A stretch of 38,089 bases of DNA from an uncultured Clostridia bacterium (GTDB lineage: Bacteria; Bacillota; Clostridia; Christensenellales; UBA3700), in assembly GCA_944380395.1 (NCBI GenBank), contig CALWHM010000001.1:1-38089 (forward strand), given 5' to 3'. The notes under the pieces were generated by a model. It worked only from the letters and a program-made list of their open reading frames with translations. It ran no database searches and was not told where the DNA came from. This document shows positions 7,285 through 16,279 of this stretch, one piece after another. The stretch's first letter is position 1. Every line of letters begins with the position of its first letter. The position numbers and the translations under genes were made by a program.

Positions 7285-9872
7285 AAAACGAAATGTCGCA
7301 GATGATGAAATCGTACCTGCAACTCAAAGAAAATTATAAGGATTGCATAGTATTTTACAGGCTGGGCGATTTTTACGAGATGTTTTTTGACGACGCAGTT
7401 TTGGTATCCCGGCTTTTGGATTTAACTCTCACGGGCAGAAACTGCGGATTGGAAGAACGCGCGCCTATGTGCGGAGTTCCGTATCATGCCGTGGATACTT
7501 ATCTTTCCAAACTTATAGCGCTCGGTTATAAAGTCGCAGTATGCGAACAGCTCAACACTCCCGAAGAAGCGGGCGGCAAACTTGTGGATAGGGACGTCGT
7601 GCGCGTAATAACGCCCGGAACGGTTATAGAAGATACGCTGCTTGACGAAAAGAAGAACAATTATTTGGCTTGCATATATTCGGGAAAGGACGCTTGTGCC
7701 ATAGCCTGGATAGACATATCCACGGGAGAATTTTGCACTTGTCAGACAGACGGTGCCTCCGTGGAGGGCGTTGAACCTATGCTTTCAATGCTGACTCCCG
7801 CTGAGATAATCTGCAATGCTCCCGCTAAAAAAGAGAGTGAAAAATTTTCCGATATACGCTTGGGAAAACTACCCGTCTTTAACGCTTATTCGGAGGACGC
7901 TTTCAAACTCAATAGGGCCGAAAAACTGCTGAACGAGCATTTTACCACATCCACGCTGGACGGATTCGGACTGAAGGGTAAGGAGGTCTGCGTGTGCGCT
8001 TGCGGCGCATTGATGAGTTATGTCTATGAAACTCAAAAGCGCTGTCTTACGCACATAAACACCATTAGGTATGTGAATAATAGCGCTTATATGTTTATGG
8101 ATGCTCACACTCGCGCAAATTTGGAGATATTGCAATGTGCGCGTGATAATAAGAGAAAGGCGTCCTTACTATGGGTGCTTGATAAAACCAGAACGAGTAT
8201 GGGCGGCAGACTGCTTTATAAAATACTCGAAAGACCTTTGCGCGACAGGGCGAAAATACAAAATCGCTTAGACGCCGTTGAGGAGCTTATCGGCAGAATC
8301 AAGGAGTCGGCGGCGCTCGATGAAATTCTGAAAGACGTAAAGGATATTGAGCGCCTTACCTCTAAATTATCGTACGAAACCATGATATTGCCCAAGGATT
8401 TGCTTTCACTCAAACAGTCTTTGCAGGCGATGCCGGGAATAAAGGCAAATCTTTCTCTCTACACATCGGACTTGCTGTGCGCGCTCAATTCCAATATATT
8501 TGCGTTGGATGACATAGCAAACCTGCTTGAACTGTCCATTTCCGAAAAGTGTCCCGCCACGACAAAGGATGGCGGCTTTATCAAGGACGGATTTTCCGAA
8601 GAGCTGGACGAATATCGCAGAGCCGGCACGGAAAGCGCGGCTTGGCTTGCCGATATAGAGGCGAAGGAGCGCGAAGCCACCGGTATTAAAAATTTGAAAG
8701 TGGGGTATAACAAAGTTTTCGGATATTATATCGAAGTCAATAAGAGCGCGTCGGATAGGGTTCCGCCTTATTTTATACGCAAGCAGACGCTGCTTAATAA
8801 CGAACGATATATAACCGAAGAGCTGAAAGCGATAGAAGACAAGATATTGGGCAGCAATGAGAAAGCGATAAAGCTTGAACACGATATATTAAAGGAGATA
8901 ATCCGTGAGCTAACAAGCAGAATTTCGCAGCTTCAATCCACGGCGCGCAATGTAGCTTACTTGGATGTTTTGCTTTCCTTTGCAAAAACCGCCAAGGAAA
9001 ACAACTATGTCAAACCTACTATCTCCCGCGATTTGAGCACCACCATCAAGGACGGACGTCACCCCGTTGTGGAACAGCTGATGAAGAAAAACGAGTTTGT
9101 GCCCAATGACGCATATCTTGACTGCGGGCAGGATAGGCTTATGATAATAACCGGTCCGAATATGTCAGGAAAAAGCACATATATGCGGCAAATCGCGCTT
9201 ATCACGCTTATGGCGCATATAGGTTCTTTTGTACCTGCAAAACAGGCGAACATAGCCTTGGCAGACAGAATATTCACCCGGATAGGAGCCAGCGACGATT
9301 TGTCTTACGGTCAAAGCACGTTTATGGTGGAGATGGTGGAAGTGGCGGAAATTTTGCATAACGCCACAATGAACAGCCTTGTCATAATGGATGAGATAGG
9401 CAGGGGAACTTCCACATTAGACGGGCTTTCAATTGCAGTGGCCGTTGCGGAAGATATAGCCAAGCGCATTAGATGCAAGACTATGTTCTCCACTCATTAC
9501 CACGAAATGACGGCGCTTGAAGGTATGGTGGAAGGCGTTAAAAATTATAAAGTCACTGCCGCCGAAAATAAAAATACCGTTATATTCCTGCATAAAGTAA
9601 TGCGCGGCGGTACAAATAAGAGCTTTGGTATAGAGGTGGCCAGGCTTGCCGGACTTCCCAAGCCGGTTACGGGGAGAGCCAAGGCTTTATCCAAACAGCT
9701 TGAAAAATCTCCGCTGAAACTTGAAGAGGAGACCGATGACGTCAATTTGATAACCATAAGCGAAAACAATGCGTTGAAAGATAAGTTGTCGTCAATAGAT
9801 ATGGACGTAATGACGCCTATGCAGGCGTTTACGACGCTGAACGAATTGGTGGACGCAGCCAAAAAGATGTAA
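7281..9872 (+). CDS. mutS: DNA mismatch repair protein MutS
   Basis: Mismatch-recognition ATPase, 863 residues (normal MutS1 length). The N-terminal mismatch-binding domain contains the Phe-X-Glu motif in GDFYEMF (Phe31, Glu33). Connector, lever and clamp domains follow. The C-terminal ABC-type ATPase has Walker A GPNMSGKST near residue 624, the signature region with DDLSYGQSTFM, Walker B LVIMDEIGRG near 700, and STHYHE. A C-terminal tail follows the helix-turn-helix (FGIEVARLAGLP). It starts inside the miaB stop (ATGA) and is followed 9 bases later by mutL, so the repair pair is co-transcribed. Confidence 0.97.
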   Translation: MKNEMSQMMKSYLQLKENYKDCIVFYRLGDFYEMFFDDAVLVSRLLDLTLTGRNCGLEERAPMCGVPYHAVDTYLSKLIALGYKVAVCEQLNTPEEAGGKLVDRDVVRVITPGTVIEDTLLDEKKNNYLACIYSGKDACAIAWIDISTGEFCTCQTDGASVEGVEPMLSMLTPAEIICNAPAKKESEKFSDIRLGKLPVFNAYSEDAFKLNRAEKLLNEHFTTSTLDGFGLKGKEVCVCACGALMSYVYETQKRCLTHINTIRYVNNSAYMFMDAHTRANLEILQCARDNKRKASLLWVLDKTRTSMGGRLLYKILERPLRDRAKIQNRLDAVEELIGRIKESAALDEILKDVKDIERLTSKLSYETMILPKDLLSLKQSLQAMPGIKANLSLYTSDLLCALNSNIFALDDIANLLELSISEKCPATTKDGGFIKDGFSEELDEYRRAGTESAAWLADIEAKEREATGIKNLKVGYNKVFGYYIEVNKSASDRVPPYFIRKQTLLNNERYITEELKAIEDKILGSNEKAIKLEHDILKEIIRELTSRISQLQSTARNVAYLDVLLSFAKTAKENNYVKPTISRDLSTTIKDGRHPVVEQLMKKNEFVPNDAYLDCGQDRLMIITGPNMSGKSTYMRQIALITLMAHIGSFVPAKQANIALADRIFTRIGASDDLSYGQSTFMVEMVEVAEILHNATMNSLVIMDEIGRGTSTLDGLSIAVAVAEDIAKRIRCKTMFSTHYHEMTALEGMVEGVKNYKVTAAENKNTVIFLHKVMRGGTNKSFGIEVARLAGLPKPVTGRAKALSKQLEKSPLKLEEETDDVNLITISENNALKDKLSSIDMDVMTPMQAFTTLNELVDAAKKM

Positions 9873-9881
9873 GAGGTAAGT

Positions 9882-11918
9882 ATGTCTGTAATAAATATTT
9901 TACAACCCAATGTCTATAATTTGATTGCGGCAGGAGAAGTGGTCGAACGCCCCGCAAGCGTTATAAAAGAACTTGTGGAAAACAGTATCGACGCCGGGGC
10001 AAAAAATATTGATATCACGATCGAAAACGGCGGAATTTCACTCATACGTGTTTCCGATGACGGCAAAGGTATGAGTAAGGACGACCTTTCCAGGAGTATT
10101 CTGCCGCACGCAACGTCCAAGATCAAAAACGCGGAAGATTTGGAAAGCATCGCTTCGTTGGGATTTCGCGGAGAAGCGCTTGCCTCCATTGCAGCCGTGA
10201 GCAGATTTTCCGTTACTTCCTGCGACGGTGTGGATTCATATAAAATGACCGCTAAGTTCGGAGTTATCGAAGATATTTTGCCGTGCGGCAGGGCGAAGGG
10301 GACAACTTGCGAAGTACAAAATCTGTTTGAAAACACTCCTGCGCGTTTGAAATTTTTGAAAAAACCCAAACAAGAGCAATCGGAAATCACCTCAACGGTA
10401 ATTCAGTTGATATTTTCACAGCCGAATATTGCTTTTACTTATACGGCGGACAATGAAAAGATATTCTCCACCACGGGCGGACTGTACGACGCCATATATT
10501 CCGTATACGGCAAGGAGATAGGCGATAATTTGGTTTACCATGAAAAAGACTTCGACGGTATGAGTATCAGCGGTTATATCGGCGTACCCGGATTCAGCAA
10601 GCATAATAGAAATTATCAAACCGCCGTCATCAACGGCAGGGTAGTGAGTAACAATACCATCTCGGTTGCCGCAAGCCAGGCGTATGGCGGAATGCTGATG
10701 AAGCGGTGCTATCCCGTTTATGTATTGGATATTCGCATGAATGCAGAGGATGTGGACGTAAATGTCCATCCCAATAAAAAAGAGGTCAGATTCAAGGATG
10801 TAAACAAGGTGTTTTCCTGCGTATACAGATTCTTTACGTCCGCGCTGGCATATAGGCAAACGCATATGCAATTGGATGGAGCAGGGGAAGAATCTCCTTC
10901 AGAAAATAGCGGACAAAATTCGGCTAAAAGCTCTGATAATTATGAAAATAGCCGTAATTCATATCAATTTGGCAATATTTCTTCTAAAAATATAACATTA
11001 AGTGATGTTTCATCAAGCGACAATTCACATAGCGGTACAGGATTTAACGCTCAAGAAAGTAATGCGGGAAGTAGCGGCGCACACGAAAATCAAGGTAAAG
11101 CAGCCCGCGAAGGCGCAGTGGGGGAAGCGTCAAGCAAAATTCCCGTAAGCGATACCGCTCAAAGGATAAAGGATAAGTTTTCCGCCAAGTCTTCCGATGA
11201 GAACGACGACTCGCTTCGTGTTGCGGCGCCGGTGGTTGCGCGGGCAATTCTTGACTTGGGCAAACGTTCGGACGGCACAGGCAAGAGAGATAAGGACATT
11301 TACAGATCTTCTTCCGAGCTTATAGATATGGTTAACGATCAGCTGGCGGAAGATTATACCATTGTGGGGCAAGTCTTAAAAACATATCTTATTGTGGAGC
11401 GCGGCGGAGCGGTATACATTATAGATCAACACGCGGTGCATGAAAAGTTTATCTATGAGCAGTATTGCGAGCAGCTGGAAAACGCGGCTGTTACATCGCA
11501 GCTATTGCTGGTTCCGTTTGTATTCAATGCGTCTTCTGCGCAATATGACAGTCTTTGCAAATTGTTACAGCCTCTCAATGCGATAGGTTTCGATATTTGC
11601 GAATTCGGCGGACTGTCATTTAAGGTATCCGCCGTCCCTTATGTTTTGCGAGATATAGACTTGGACGCGTTCTTAAACGATATTTCCGGAGATAATAAGC
11701 TTATTTCAGCAAATTTAACGGATATTATGAAAGAAAAGCTCATGCAGCGTGCATGCAAAAAAGCTATTAAATCGGGCGATACGCTTTCCGCCGTGCAGAT
11801 AAGAAAGCTTTTTTCGTCTATGGATAAAGGACTGCCTTTGCAATGTCCGCACGGCAGACCAGCCGTTATCAAGTTTACGCGAAGCGACTTTGACAAGATG
11901 TTTAAGCGCATCGTGTAA
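9882..11918 (+). CDS. mutL: DNA mismatch repair endonuclease MutL
   Basis: 678-residue MutL. The GHKL ATPase has motif I ELVENSIDAGA (catalytic Glu33), motif II DDGKGM and motif III GFRGEAL. The C-terminal dimerisation/nuclease domain carries the endonuclease motif beginning DQHAVHEKF near residue 515, plus the metal-site motifs ACKKA and CPHGRP (near 653), so this is a MutH-independent nicking MutL. Between the domains (about 325-470) is a low-complexity Ser/Asn/Gly-rich linker of unusual length, suggesting a flexible tether. The start is ATG 9882 behind GAGGTAAG. miaA follows after 21 bases. Confidence 0.97.
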   Translation: MSVINILQPNVYNLIAAGEVVERPASVIKELVENSIDAGAKNIDITIENGGISLIRVSDDGKGMSKDDLSRSILPHATSKIKNAEDLESIASLGFRGEALASIAAVSRFSVTSCDGVDSYKMTAKFGVIEDILPCGRAKGTTCEVQNLFENTPARLKFLKKPKQEQSEITSTVIQLIFSQPNIAFTYTADNEKIFSTTGGLYDAIYSVYGKEIGDNLVYHEKDFDGMSISGYIGVPGFSKHNRNYQTAVINGRVVSNNTISVAASQAYGGMLMKRCYPVYVLDIRMNAEDVDVNVHPNKKEVRFKDVNKVFSCVYRFFTSALAYRQTHMQLDGAGEESPSENSGQNSAKSSDNYENSRNSYQFGNISSKNITLSDVSSSDNSHSGTGFNAQESNAGSSGAHENQGKAAREGAVGEASSKIPVSDTAQRIKDKFSAKSSDENDDSLRVAAPVVARAILDLGKRSDGTGKRDKDIYRSSSELIDMVNDQLAEDYTIVGQVLKTYLIVERGGAVYIIDQHAVHEKFIYEQYCEQLENAAVTSQLLLVPFVFNASSAQYDSLCKLLQPLNAIGFDICEFGGLSFKVSAVPYVLRDIDLDAFLNDISGDNKLISANLTDIMKEKLMQRACKKAIKSGDTLSAVQIRKLFSSMDKGLPLQCPHGRPAVIKFTRSDFDKMFKRIV

Positions 11919-11924
11919 TATATA

Positions 11925-11933
11925 TGGTATAAA
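11925..11933 (+). promoter_or_regulatory. candidate extended -10 element for miaA
   Basis: TGG followed by TATAAA at 11928-11933 forms an extended -10 box without a convincing -35. Six bases (TATATA) separate it from ATG 11940. It sits in the 21-base gap after mutL. It may be only an AT-rich gap, but the spacing repeats that seen at miaB and at two other genes in the window. Confidence 0.35.
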
Positions 11934-11939
11934 TATATA

Positions 11940-12863
11940 ATGGATAAGATAAAGCTCATCATTATCGGCGGACCTACCGCAAGCGGCAAAAGCGGCATTG
12001 CCGTCGACGCCGCAAAGCTTATAAACGGTGAAGTGATTTCCTGTGACAGTATGCAGATATACAAAGGTATGGATATCGGCACCGCTAAAATATCCGCTGA
12101 AGAAATGTGCGGCATACCGCATTATATGATAGATGTTGCGGATCCCAAAACGGAATTCAGCGCTTATGATTTTTCTCATATGGCGGAAAAATATATAAAA
12201 GATATTGTTTTGCGCGGAAAAATCCCCGTTATTGTCGGCGGAACGGGACTTTATGTGGAATCTCTGATATATCCGCTTTCGTTTATAGCGAAAAAAGACG
12301 AAAGCGTAAGAGCGCGGCTTTATGAAGAATATTTGCGTGTGGGCGCTCAACCTCTCTATGAAAGATTGCAGCGCATAGATCCCGACGACGCGGCGAAAAT
12401 ACATCCGAATAACGTAAAACGCTTGCTCCGTGCGCTGGAAATAGCCGAAATATCCGGCAAAACCAAAAGCGAGTGCGCCGAACGCATACCAAATCCGGCA
12501 TACGATATAGGTCTTTTTATAATAGATCCGCCGCGCGAACAATTGTATAATAACATTGACGCGCGCGTGGATAAGATGTTTGAAGACGGAATTGTAAACG
12601 AAGTAAAAAAGCTTATTTCCGACGGAGTTGAATGGAGCGCGCAAAGTATGCAAGCTATCGGATATAAGGAGTTTAAACCTTATTTTGAGGGGTTAGCCTC
12701 ACTTGAAGACGTGAAAGAAGCCATAAAGCGCAATACGCGACGATATGCAAAACGCCAGATAACCTGGTTCAAAAGATATGCATTCGGCTCAAGATACAGT
12801 ACGAATGAGCTTGATAAAATGTTGAATGATATAAAAATTTTTGCGGAAAGGAAGACGATATGA
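11940..12863 (+). CDS. miaA: tRNA dimethylallyltransferase MiaA
   Basis: Transfers the dimethylallyl group from DMAPP to A37 of tRNAs reading UNN codons, the step before MiaB. 307 residues. The P-loop GGPTASGKSG is at residues 9-18, followed by ISCDSMQIYKGMDIGTAK, the catalytic-Asp region of the family, then IPHYMIDV, VIVGGTGLYVESLIY and the C-terminal NTRRYAKRQITWF motif. No Shine-Dalgarno sequence precedes ATG 11940. The upstream bases are almost pure A/T with a possible -10 box, so the start may be leaderless. The stop overlaps the next gene by four bases. Confidence 0.96.
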   Translation: MDKIKLIIIGGPTASGKSGIAVDAAKLINGEVISCDSMQIYKGMDIGTAKISAEEMCGIPHYMIDVADPKTEFSAYDFSHMAEKYIKDIVLRGKIPVIVGGTGLYVESLIYPLSFIAKKDESVRARLYEEYLRVGAQPLYERLQRIDPDDAAKIHPNNVKRLLRALEIAEISGKTKSECAERIPNPAYDIGLFIIDPPREQLYNNIDARVDKMFEDGIVNEVKKLISDGVEWSAQSMQAIGYKEFKPYFEGLASLEDVKEAIKRNTRRYAKRQITWFKRYAFGSRYSTNELDKMLNDIKIFAERKTI

Positions 12864-14083
12864 ACAGCGAACAGATAGAAAAGCTAATAGAAAATGCGGA
12901 AAAATCGCTCAAACCTCAATTTGACGATATAGACAAAAATGCCTTGAAGCGCCAAAAAGACGTGTTGGACGCTTTCAGAAAGTTCAATGTGGGTCAGCGC
13001 CATTTTGCGCCGACGAACGGATACGGATATGACGATATCGCCCGTGACACTTTGTGCGAACTTTATGCGGATGTTTTTCGCGCGGAAGCCGCAATAGTTT
13101 CTCCGCTGATCGTTTCGGGTACACACGCGCTTTCTTTGTGCTTGTTCGGAATTTTGCGCCCCAATGACACTATGCTGGCTATAACGGGCGCGCCTTACGA
13201 CACTTTGCAGGAAGTCATAGGCGGTAAAGGCAACGGTTCGCTGGCGGATTTCGGCGTTAAATATCGTGAAGTACGTTTTGATATCGAGAAAATGTGCGAT
13301 ATTTTGAGAGAAGATCCCTCTGTAAAACTTGTCTTTATGGGCAGATCGCGCGGCTATGAGTGGCGCGACGCGCTCAAACTTGCAGATATTGCCGCGCTTG
13401 TCAAGGCAATAAGAAGCGTCAGGAAAGACGTTGTTATTATGTGCGATAATTGTTACGGAGAATTTGTGGAAGATTCCGAACCCATTTCCTGCGGTGTAGA
13501 TATAGTAGCCGGGTCTTTGATAAAAAACATAGGCGGCGGATTGGCGCCCACAGGCGGCTATATTTGCGGCAAAAAAGCATATATCGAACAAATTGCAGGC
13601 AGATTGACGGCTCCGTCCATAGGTATGGAAGTCGGTTCTTACGCGGGAAGTTATCGCAATTTTTATCAAGGGCTATTCCTTGCGCCGCATATAACGGCGT
13701 GCGCTTTGAAGAGCGCAATGCTGTTTTCCAAGGTATTTTCCGACTTGGGATATGACGTTTCACCCAAGCCGAATGTTATCCCCGGAGATATTATTTGCGC
13801 CGTGAAATTGGGCAGCGCCGATAAGGTTATAGAATTTGTGCGCGCCGTGCAAAGAGTTTCTCCCATAGACAGCAATGTAACGCCGTTCCCATGGGATATG
13901 CCGGGATATACAGATCAGGTAATCATGGCTGCGGGTACGTTTGTCGCAGGCGCTTCGATAGAACTTTCCGCAGACGCGCCTATCAGAGAGCCTTATATTG
14001 TATATGTGCAAGGCGCTTTCACATACGAGCATGCCAAAATAGCCGTTACGGAATGCTTGGAAGGGTTGAACGGTTTGAACTGA
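12860..14083 (+). CDS. methionine gamma-lyase family protein (PLP-dependent, YnbB/aluminium-resistance type)
   Basis: Fold-type I PLP enzyme of 407 residues resembling the Met_gamma_lyase family that Firmicutes carry next to miaA. Visible features: QRHFAPTNGYGYDD near residues 46-59, SGTHAL (PLP phosphate loop) at 86-91, the cofactor-pairing Asp in CDNCYGEF (Asp196), and the Schiff-base Lys222 in SLIKNIGGGLAPTGGY. Family members are annotated as methionine gamma-lyase or aluminium-resistance proteins, but the physiological reaction is not settled, so I give no specific substrate. The start is coupled to miaA (ATGA), and a terminator follows 18 bases after the stop. Confidence 0.88.
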   Translation: MNSEQIEKLIENAEKSLKPQFDDIDKNALKRQKDVLDAFRKFNVGQRHFAPTNGYGYDDIARDTLCELYADVFRAEAAIVSPLIVSGTHALSLCLFGILRPNDTMLAITGAPYDTLQEVIGGKGNGSLADFGVKYREVRFDIEKMCDILREDPSVKLVFMGRSRGYEWRDALKLADIAALVKAIRSVRKDVVIMCDNCYGEFVEDSEPISCGVDIVAGSLIKNIGGGLAPTGGYICGKKAYIEQIAGRLTAPSIGMEVGSYAGSYRNFYQGLFLAPHITACALKSAMLFSKVFSDLGYDVSPKPNVIPGDIICAVKLGSADKVIEFVRAVQRVSPIDSNVTPFPWDMPGYTDQVIMAAGTFVAGASIELSADAPIREPYIVYVQGAFTYEHAKIAVTECLEGLNGLN

Positions 14084-14101
14084 TATGGTTTTATTTAATA
14101 A

Positions 14102-14134
14102 AATAAGGTCGGATATATGTCCGACCTTTATTTT
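14102..14134. terminator. bidirectional terminator between the mutSL/miaA operon and lexA
   Basis: The stem AAGGTCGGA with TCCGACCTT closes a 6-base loop (14114-14119). A- and T-rich flanks on both sides give U-runs in either direction, which suits the convergent genes ending at 14083 and 14151. Confidence 0.85.
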
Positions 14135-14150
14135 ATGACTGCCGATTGGT

Positions 14151-14801
14151 TTAACGGATATTGTTACGCATCAAGCCGACCGCAACACCCAAAATAGCAA
14201 ACTCCTGCGAAGGTTCGACTATAATATCTTCCATATTGTCGTTTTCGGGTTTCAAGCGAATAACATCGCTTTCCTTATAAAACCTTTTCAAAGTGACTTC
14301 GTTATTGTCTATCATTGCGGCGATTATCTGACCGTTATACGCCGTGGGCTGTTTGCGTATCAAAACGGTATCTCCGTCCAAAATACCCACGTTTATCATA
14401 GACGTACCTTTTACGGTAAGCATAAATAACTCTCCGGAAGTATTAAAATATTCGGGGGATATGTCGATATATTCGTCGCTGTTTACGCCGGCGAACAACG
14501 GCTGACCTGCGGCGATGTTACCCAGCATAGGCACGCGGCGCATACCGTTATCTTCATTGGCTGTGCGTGAAAATTCGGGAGCGATTATTTCCAAAGTGCG
14601 GTTTTTACCCGTATTACGCCTGATTTTTCCGTTTTCTACCAGCTTATTCAAGTAATATTGTGCGGAAGCCGTGGAGCGAAATCCCACATTGGCGCATATT
14701 TCACGAACGCTGGGCGGGTAATTGAATTTACTTACAAATTCACTTATAAATTGCAGTGTCTGCAATTCCTTGTCGTCTGATTTAGCTGTCATATTTTTCA
14801 T
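14151..14801 (-). CDS. lexA: LexA repressor (SOS regulator)
   Basis: 216 residues. The N-terminal winged helix (about 10-75) contains YPPSVREICANVGFRSTASAQYYL. The autocleavage site is Ala98-Gly99 in IAAGQP. The S24 latent protease has the nucleophile Ser134 in KGTSM (family usually GDSM) and Lys172 in EVTLKRF. RecA-stimulated self-cleavage and repression of the SOS regulon are family knowledge. Start: ATG 14801. ATG 14792 (MTAKSDD) is an alternative with a weak GGG upstream. Its own promoter contains a LexA-box-like palindrome, which fits autoregulation. The recombinase gene is upstream on the same strand, 62 bases away. Confidence 0.95.
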   Translation of the reverse strand: MKNMTAKSDDKELQTLQFISEFVSKFNYPPSVREICANVGFRSTASAQYYLNKLVENGKIRRNTGKNRTLEIIAPEFSRTANEDNGMRRVPMLGNIAAGQPLFAGVNSDEYIDISPEYFNTSGELFMLTVKGTSMINVGILDGDTVLIRKQPTAYNGQIIAAMIDNNEVTLKRFYKESDVIRLKPENDNMEDIIVEPSQEFAILGVAVGLMRNNIR

Positions 14802-14823
14802 CCCATATAAGTTTCTTGATTAT

Positions 14824-14852
14824 ATTTTAGCACATATGTTTGCATTTTGCAA
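14824..14852 (-). promoter_or_regulatory. lexA promoter with SOS-box-like operator
   Basis: On the minus strand, TTGCAA (14852-14847), 17 bases, then TAAAAT (14829-14824) with an extended TGC. A TATAAT lies just downstream (14824-14819). Within the spacer, CAAACATATGTGCT (14842-14829) matches the Gram-positive LexA palindrome CGAACATATGTTCG at 11 of 14 positions. Confidence 0.62.
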
Positions 14853-14863
14853 GCGGTTTTTTA

Positions 14864-15934
14864 TTATTCATCTTTTTTGTCTTTTCTGAGATGTACTTTT
14901 TCTGCGGCGTCCTTCTTGATTTGTTCGCTTATCGCCGCATAGTGGCGTTTTGTGGTATTTATATCACGATGTCCCAAAATTTCCGCTACCACATAAATAT
15001 CGTTTGTTTCATTATATAAGCTGGTGCCGAAGGTGCTGCGCAATTTGTGCGGCGTGATATTTTTCAGCGGCGTTACTATGGATGCGTATTTTTTGACCAA
15101 ATTCTCTACGGCACGCACCGTTATGCGCTTTTTTTGCAATGAAAGAAACAGTGCAGGGTAGCCATCGATCAGTTTTTGCTCCGCGCGCTCGTCCAAATAT
15201 TCTCCGAGTGCGGAGACGATCTCGTCAGTCAAATACAAAATGGTCTGCGCTCCGCCTTTTCTTGTAACTTTAAATGCCTTGGAGCGGAAGTCTATGTCTG
15301 AAATATTAAGACCGACAAGCTCACTTATACGGATACCGGTGCCCAAAAAGAGCGTGAGTATTGCCAAATCGCGCTTTCTGGTATGCTCGCGGAAAGAAAT
15401 CATTCGCTTGGTGGAAGCGCCTTTATCCGTGTCCGAATCGACAAGGTCGAGCAATTCTCCGACTTCGCGGCTGTCCAAGCGCAATATGGGCTTATCCTTT
15501 ATCTTGGGCGTGGCAACTTTTGCCGCGGGATTTGCAGTTATGCGGTCTTTATTGTAATAATATTTGAAAAAAGACTTCAATGTGGACAATTTGCGCGATT
15601 TTGTCTTTAAAGAATTGGAAAATTCGCGCCCGCCGTAAGTATAAAAGGATAGGTAATCCATAAAAATTTCGATATGTGTGGCGTTTACGCGATCCAAATC
15701 GGCATAAGTGAAATGATCCTTGTCGCAGGAAGCAAAATCGTCGATTTGTTTGAACAGAAAATCAAAAAAAACGCATAAATCCTGCGCATATCCGAGCCTG
15801 GTAAGCGGCGTTGTATGCGTTTGAACGCCTAAAAAATACTCATTGCACAGCTTCGGAAGCTCAGAGTTGAGCAATTGGCGTATTTTCAGGTTATTTTCCT
15901 TATCTCTGATGGCGTAATAGTTTTCATCCGGCAT
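14864..15934 (-). CDS. tyrosine recombinase, XerC/XerD-like integrase
   Basis: 356 residues. The N-terminal SAM-like core-binding domain (about 15-140) is followed by the catalytic domain with Arg in GTGIRISELVGL, Lys in the beta-hairpin RKGG, HKLR, the second His in LGHRDI and the nucleophilic Tyr in KRHYAAI. All expected residues are present, so it should be active. It is longer than XerC/D (about 300 aa) because of extra residues at the N-terminus and around 175-190. No other phage or element genes are adjacent, so a chromosomal Xer-type role is as likely as an element integrase. ATG 15934 has no Shine-Dalgarno and lies six bases from a TATAAT. An SOS-box-like site overlaps the promoter. 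Confidence 0.88.
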   Translation of the reverse strand: MPDENYYAIRDKENNLKIRQLLNSELPKLCNEYFLGVQTHTTPLTRLGYAQDLCVFFDFLFKQIDDFASCDKDHFTYADLDRVNATHIEIFMDYLSFYTYGGREFSNSLKTKSRKLSTLKSFFKYYYNKDRITANPAAKVATPKIKDKPILRLDSREVGELLDLVDSDTDKGASTKRMISFREHTRKRDLAILTLFLGTGIRISELVGLNISDIDFRSKAFKVTRKGGAQTILYLTDEIVSALGEYLDERAEQKLIDGYPALFLSLQKKRITVRAVENLVKKYASIVTPLKNITPHKLRSTFGTSLYNETNDIYVVAEILGHRDINTTKRHYAAISEQIKKDAAEKVHLRKDKKDE

Positions 15935-15940
15935 ATCTTA

Positions 15941-15980
15941 ATTATAGCACAATAATTTTCCATATGCAAATATATGTTCA
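15941..15980 (-). promoter_or_regulatory. recombinase promoter with SOS-box-like operator
   Basis: On the minus strand, TTGCAT (15969-15964), 17 bases, then a perfect TATAAT (15946-15941) with an extended TGC. TGAACATATATTTG (15980-15967) overlaps the -35 and matches the LexA palindrome at 11 of 14 positions. The -10 box ends six bases before the ATG. Confidence 0.62.
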
Positions 15981-16247
15981 AAATATGTGTAATGTTCAAG
16001 CGGGGAAATTAACCATAATATGCAATGCGGTAAGACATGTCGGCGATTAAAGCCGATTATACGCAAATCGGTAAAGCATAACACGTCATCATATGATAAG
16101 CTTTATTCAAAATCAACGCTGACGGGTTTTAAGCAATAGAATTTAAGTTGATAATGAAATCGCAGATATTATCACAATGACTAAATACTGCACGTAAATA
16201 ACTGGTTGTTTATTAAAAATAATGATATATGCTTAAAAATACCCATT

Positions 16248-16279
16248 ACTATTCGCAAAAGTTGCCTTTTGCGAATAGT
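16248..16279. repeat. perfect 14-bp inverted repeat (hairpin)
   Basis: ACTATTCGCAAAAG (16248-16261) and CTTTTGCGAATAGT (16266-16279) are exact reverse complements around a TTGC loop. No adjacent T-run makes it a good terminator on either strand. It overlaps the 3' end of the weak frame at 16249. Confidence 0.8.

Noticed and set aside
11715-12653. A 312-codon minus-strand frame across the mutL end and miaA
   Set aside because: It overlaps two certain genes in opposite orientation, and its composition (rich in Phe, Tyr, His and Arg) is typical of antisense reading.
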